From contig JABMLP010000009.1 in NCBI GenBank assembly GCA_013176395.1, positions 1,364,001 through 1,428,000 of the forward strand: DNA of 64,000 bases, given 5' to 3'. Shown piece by piece: positions 58,186 to 64,000 of this stretch. Below the pieces are notes generated by a model. It was not told where the DNA came from, made no database searches, and saw only the letters and a program-made list of their open reading frames with translations. Position numbers and translations under genes: made by a program. Position 1 is the first letter of the stretch, and the number at the start of each line of letters is the position of its first letter. The DNA comes from Venturia oleaginea (taxonomy: Eukaryota > Ascomycota > Dothideomycetes > Venturiales > Venturiaceae).

Positions 58186-59208
58186 TCAGGAAGACGTCAG
58201 CCCATACATGTACCAGTACTTCATGAAACTCACTTTGTCCAGATCCTTCGCCATGCGTCTATTCTCCTCGACAACCTGCCGGATATCAGGCGTCGCCTCA
58301 CCATGAAGCACAACCTTTGTATTCTGCGGCAACCATCTCAAGATATGAAAGGCATTCGCGTAAACATTTGTCCCATTGGTGACCTCCCTATCCTTTGGCA
58401 AGAACGTAGGAAGCGCGATTGTAAAGGTTTGTAAGCCCCAGCAATATCTCAATCCCAGCCGAACGAGATCGGCAAAGCCTTCCAGGACGTGGTGGTGCGA
58501 GGGAACGGTGAGGGAAACGTGTTTGATCAACGATCGGGATTGTTGACGGAGTTTGGTGAGCGTGTAGACGGCACTATCCAACTGGAGATGAAAATGGTTT
58601 TCAGAATACAGAACCGGACGTGCTTCGCTGTGAACTTGCTTCGAGGAGAGTAGGATGTTTGGGATCAGGGTATCCGGATGGGCAGGGCCACGAAAATCGA
58701 TATCCGTGTTGTGGTGATTATAGTCCCTGGAGTAGTCGATCTGCGACTCAAGTCGTTGGCAACGAGCTCGATGTGTAGCGCCCCTTGTACAGTGTATCTC
58801 CCTGCTCCTATCATGTCTCTCTCCTTGTTCCTCCACTGCCTCCTCCGGTTTGATGGTTTTAGGTTTCGCGATATGAAGTTGGACCGGCGTGTCGCGCGCG
58901 AGGCAAAGGCGATAGATTTGCAATCGCAATTCGGTGGGCAGGCTCATGAGAGGAAAGATGTGGCGATGACATCGCGTCTCTTTGCAGTCGACGCAAGAGT
59001 TGTTGATCTTGTCAGCGGAGTATGAGGCGCCTGCAGCAACTCCATCTTTGGTTCCTCTAGTAGTTTGCTTGCCACCAACCTTCAGATCCACTTCATTCAT
59101 ACCGGATCCACGCGTCAGGAGTTGGCCTTCGCATCTTCGATGCGCATTGCGAACGGATGGCATCGATTGAGCCATATGAGCAAGCTTCACGAAGAATTCT
59201 TCGGCCAT
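58186..59208 (-). CDS. F-box/2EXR-like hypothetical protein
   Basis: A single-exon gene of 340 residues from the ATG at 59206-59208 (MAEEFFVKLAHMAQ); the frame extends slightly upstream only via TTG. Near residue 90 it has FPLMSLPTELRLQIYRLCL, the signature of the F-box-like 2EXR domain common in filamentous fungi. It is followed by NILLSSKQVHSEARPVLYSENHFHL, a second hallmark of these proteins. The C-terminal part includes LVRLGLRYCWGLQTFTIALP and HILRWLPQNTKVVLHG. The N-terminal 85 residues are basic with four cysteines. Such proteins may be adaptors for ubiquitin ligases or of unknown role; no partner can be read from context. Confidence 0.7.
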   Translation of the reverse strand: MAEEFFVKLAHMAQSMPSVRNAHRRCEGQLLTRGSGMNEVDLKVGGKQTTRGTKDGVAAGASYSADKINNSCVDCKETRCHRHIFPLMSLPTELRLQIYRLCLARDTPVQLHIAKPKTIKPEEAVEEQGERHDRSREIHCTRGATHRARCQRLESQIDYSRDYNHHNTDIDFRGPAHPDTLIPNILLSSKQVHSEARPVLYSENHFHLQLDSAVYTLTKLRQQSRSLIKHVSLTVPSHHHVLEGFADLVRLGLRYCWGLQTFTIALPTFLPKDREVTNGTNVYANAFHILRWLPQNTKVVLHGEATPDIRQVVEENRRMAKDLDKVSFMKYWYMYGLTSS

Positions 59209-59834
59209 GATGAGATGCAAGTCAATTGAGAAATAGGATTAATCCAAAACGAAGCCCGAGTATTATTCAGGGTTAAACGTATCGTATGGTGACGTGTTAG
59301 AGCCTGAGAATGTGAGGCTATTGTGAGCTGAGGAAGGATATGGGTATGGGTTTCACAAGTGAGGGACCTCTGCGTGCCCAAATCAAGTTCCCTGCAAAAA
59401 GGCACGGACGCACGGTCGTTATTACCGCATTTGCGGTTCAATTCAACGGCGGTTGATCAACTGTGTAGATTCTGATTTACTATTAACATCCAAAATCGTT
59501 TGCATAGATGCAAACTCATTTCAAAGCGCCATCCCACGGCACCGCTGCCAAAACATCTTGCAGGAAGACAAAGCAGTGAGCGTCGTCCGTCCATGATAAC
59601 CTGAATCTCAGACATAGAGGTACAAGTCCACCATCCACTAGGTTCAGCAGGTGTATCCAGCCGTCCGCCTGCTTTTGTCTTCAGGAACAATAAGAAAAGC
59701 TAGTTGTTTGCCACTCCAATCACACCCAAATGTTGGCCCCAAGTCTTCCAAACCGGACATGCATGAGTGTTAAGAATAATAGAGCAAGGGGAATATACAA
59801 ACTGAAATCTCCATAGGTCACTACCCCCTGATCA
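59209..59834. other. Intergenic, no gene seen
   Basis: 626 bp between two minus-strand genes, presumably the epsin 3' UTR and the promoter of the 2EXR-like gene. Nothing recognised. Confidence 0.4.
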
Positions 59835-61732
59835 CTAAAGATCGATCAAACTCGCTCCACCCTGTCCATGCTGCTGCTGCTGCTGCCCATTCTGCTGCTG
59901 GCCAAACGGATTGTTGTTGACACCGCCATATGACAATCCAAATGACCCGGCTGGACCCGTCTGAGCAGGCATTATCCGATTCTGCTGAGGCATTCCAGTG
60001 AATTGCGAGTTTAGAAATGGGTTGCCTGTGGCGTTAGCTGTGAGCCTGCTAGCGCCGGCTCCCGCTGAGTTGACAAAGGTCCCAGGTGCCGTGTGCTGAG
60101 ACGGAATACGCATGTCACCCACGTTTCCAAACGTATCCTGACCTTCTCCACTTGCCAGCAAGGCATTAAGACGCGATTTGTGTGGGTCCTGTGGAATTTG
60201 CTGCTGAATAGGTTGTTGCTGAATTGGCTGCTGAATTTGTGGCTGTTGTTGCGCCTGGAAACTGGTGATGGGATTGAAAGCTGTTGTAGGCTGTTGTTCG
60301 GAAAGAGAATTGAGAGTCGATCCGCCGAAACGATTGGTGTTGGTGCTCTGTGGGCGTTGCGCATGCGCGAAGGGATTGTTCGAGCCAGTAGGTTGCGGCT
60401 TCACAGCATCAAGACCTTGCTGAGATTGAGCCCAGGGGTTGTTGCTGCCTGCATTGATTGCCGTATCTTGCTGCTGGATAGGCTGTTGTTGCTGTAGGCC
60501 CATTGTCCCAAGACCATTCTGTTGTCCCCAAGGATTGTTCGTATTGAAAGCAGTCTGCTGTGGTTGTAGGAAGTTTTGCTGAGGCTGTTGCTGAGGTTGG
60601 CCAAAAGCAGAGCCGCCAAAGCCGGTTTGTTGGGGCTGTTGCTGGAATCCGTACCCTGTTCCATTCGGGTTTTGATATACAGTCATCTGAGGTTGCATGC
60701 CGAATCCAGTATTCTGCTGCTGCTGCGGGTCGATGACATTTCCGAACCAATCGACTGTGGGCTGTTGCTGGTAGCCTTGATTCCAGCCTGTCGCTTGAGG
60801 GACTGCGGGCTGAGCAGGAGTATCATCGAACAGCAAATTTGCGTTGGCCTCCTCCAGCTCACGTCGCCGCAGATCTTCCTCCTCTTTGCTCAGCTTCAAA
60901 GCCTTTGCAAGGTCTTGATCCTCTTCAACGCTATGTCCAGCGGCCCGCCTACGTTTTCGTTCCTCCTCTTCCGCTTCAGCCCTGCTAGCCTCAATCGCTC
61001 GGCGCAGCTCCTCATCATCCTCCTCAGTTTGTCGGTTTTGTCGCCGTGAAGGTCGAGCCCCAGCGCCTTCGTGACCTTGAGGGGCAAATTCTTCGATACC
61101 AGTGACCCTTGATTTCCAAGATCTCCGATCTTGTCGTTCCCCCCGCAGTCTCTCCTCGTCCAAAATGAGCGCTGTAAGTTCCTTGGCCGAAACACGAACT
61201 AGAGAAAGAACAGAGTCAGCTCTGTAGAGTTCAGGATCAATACGCAAAGAACATACTGTTTTGACCGACGTCCCTGCCGTCCTCGTCAATGTGCTGAAAC
61301 TCTCTCAATGTCTTGATGATATAAATGTTCTTCCGCGCCCAGGTAACCACAAGCTCTGAGCCTTCGTGCAGACAATAATCGAGGACCTTCAATGATTTCA
61401 AGACGTGGCGCCAGTTCTTTCCCTTGTCGTTGAGTCGCTTGTCCAGAATGTCCATGATCTCGTAGAAAGTGCTCGTGCTAGGTGTCGTCAGTGACCTAGG
61501 CCTGTCGCTAACCATAGAATATCTGTACTCACTCTGCGAAAGTCATCTGGGCAATCTCTGCCATGTCGGATCCCACCGGTCCCCATGGGTCATTGCTGGT
61601 TGCTGTCGTTAGGTCAGCTATGCCTTGTGCGGCTGGGCGCGAGTATTGGAGCCACACACCATTGCGCACCTTGACCTGAGGGGTGGTGTAGCCCTTGGTC
61701 ACATTTTTAACAGATCGCACGACTTTACTCAT
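59835..61732 (-). CDS. Epsin (Ent1/Ent2-like endocytic adaptor)
   Basis: Binds PtdIns(4,5)P2, ubiquitinated cargo and clathrin at endocytic sites of the plasma membrane. Exons (minus) 61732-61660, 61602-61533, 61477-61257 and 61198-59835 total 1728 nt (575 residues). The ENTH domain fills residues 1-150 (MSKVVRSVKNVTKGY, NDPWGPVGSDMAEIAQMT, NWRHVLKSLKVLDYCLHEGS). Two ubiquitin-interacting motifs follow (DEELRRAIEASRAE and DQDLAKALKLSKEE), then a long Gln/Asn-rich region with NPF motifs for EH-domain partners (NNPFAHA, GNPFLNS, NNPFGQQ). A clathrin box, LIDL, is the last four residues. All expected parts are present. Introns are 55-58 nt and interrupt the ENTH domain. Confidence 0.95.
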
Positions 61733-62992
61733 CGTATTGGAAGGAAGGAGGTTTTGTTGGCGGGCGGATGATTGTGGTTGCTGAGAGGCAGTTCGTTGGC
61801 AAGCGGTCGAGCTCGATGGCATTGCGTATGGCTTAGCCACGGTCCGTGATTTACTAGGGTATCCCCAGTTAGCCCACAAAGTCCCATTTCTTGACACTTG
61901 ATGCCGAAGGATCCTTAGCGATTCAAAATTCTACTATAATACTGCTTGGAATCTATCGATGTTGATACAAAGCCGGGTAATAGGTGAGCTTTCCAAAATG
62001 CTAGTCCCGGAGCACACCCCGATGAGAAACCTACCTGAGCCTTCGAGATGCGCTGGAAAGAACGTAAGTAGTTCGTAGGCAATTTGTATATGCCAAGTCT
62101 TGAAGACAGACGAAGAGAAAAAAGAGGATTCCGCTACATTTTTAAATATCTACTGTAACCTCGCTCTGCTAGAACTTACTCACTGTGTCCAACTCGCTTG
62201 GAACAGCTGTCTTGTCAGCCTTCCACGCCCAGATGCCCGCAAGACATTGACCACGCAATCGCCACATTAGCCCAGTCCAACAACCTCACATCCGAATGAA
62301 CTCATGAATCGAGACTGAAGACAATGTGTCCAAAGCAACGTCCAAGAACACACCGGCTCTGCTAAGACTGTCACGACATCCATCTGTATTTCAGAGGTGC
62401 AAACCGAAATTGAGCCACGTCTCCGGCGAAGGCACGACAGCAATAATCTGATCCTAGCGGTTATTTTGGAATCTTCATACAAGGATACGCAAGTCTGGAT
62501 TGCAAAAAAATAAGGATCAAGGTTGCTCAGTCCCACCATAGATTACTAGATGAACTACAGCCGTTATGCGCCCCTTTTTGAAGGAAAGTCTATGTTCAAT
62601 GAAAACGTCTTTTGATCCTGGCCTCCCATCTGACCACACTACTGTCGCCTCGCCAATATTATAGACTACCATGTCCGAGGCAGTGAGTGTTAAGAATGAA
62701 ATCAAAACTCAATGCATGCTCGCTGACCCTTCGAAAAATGATATCGGCGTGTTCCACCACTCCTGAATTCCAAAAATGAAAAAATAAACTAAAAAAACTG
62801 CAGAACTACAGCAAGCTCAAAAGATGAAACGACTCAAACTCTTTTCCGTGCGCAGCTTTTCCGATGCCACATTAAGTGAGATGGGACGAATCGAACAGGG
62901 TATAAGCCCTTTCCACTATAAACGCCTAGGTCCTGTGGAAGAGTACAGCTAGAGTACAGGTTTGACAAAGGAAATGGTATTGTGAATGTGAT
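61733..62992. other. Intergenic, no confident gene
   Basis: 1.26 kb between two minus-strand genes: the epsin promoter and the 3' UTR of the zinc-finger gene. Short frames of 60-120 codons lack motifs. Confidence 0.4.

Positions 62993-64000
<1,008 letters not shown>

Overview
The window reads as a chromosome segment of a filamentous ascomycete (Pezizomycotina). Genes are split by short introns, mostly 46-60 nt, with GT...CTAAC or CTGAC...AG signals. The gene set is typical of that group: a fungal phytochrome hybrid kinase, a LaeA-type methyltransferase, a secondary-metabolism P450, an HET-domain relic, an epsin, polyubiquitin and a Fot/pogo-type transposon. I could not identify genus or species. 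All exon joins were made by eye; most were checked by phase arithmetic (total CDS divisible by three) and by continuity of recognised family motifs.

Left part (1-22.1 kb), gene-rich. In order: a Hat1-type histone acetyltransferase cut by the left edge; a ZIP metal transporter; a probable GPI-anchored surface protein; a 1180-residue phytochrome; a single-pass membrane protein with a long Ser/Pro-rich tail; ALG5 (dolichyl-phosphate glucosyltransferase); a P450 tail-to-tail with a LaeA-like methyltransferase that carries a 7-nt exon; and a small protein with a mitochondrial-looking N-terminus.

Middle (22-42.8 kb), mostly repeats and relics. It holds a TATA-led locus with about 17-20 degenerate ~30-nt tandem repeats; a Fot/pogo-like transposon (TA duplication, 24-bp ends) whose dead transposase is split by a 194-bp MITE with perfect 37-bp ends; a 5'-truncated LINE tail; and a foldback-like element with ~280-bp inverted arms around 353-bp direct repeats. 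Relics of HET, protein kinase, possible pterin dehydratase and possible ferric-reductase-like genes lie there too. Between them sit an apparently intact secreted alpha/beta hydrolase and an intact 342-residue hypothetical gene.

Right part (42.8-64 kb), again gene-rich. A six-exon gene encodes a 3149-residue repeat/coiled-coil protein that I do not recognise. It is followed by an aldo-keto reductase, a three-unit polyubiquitin with a heat-shock-element-like site upstream, an F-box/2EXR-like protein, an Ent1/2-type epsin, and a C2H2 zinc-finger protein cut by the right edge.

Most genes look like independent housekeeping or regulatory loci. The only grouping that hints at shared function is the convergent P450 and LaeA-like methyltransferase pair. 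The most unusual items are the giant repeat protein, the tandem-repeat transcript-like locus, the micro-exon methyltransferase, and the nested or foldback mobile elements.
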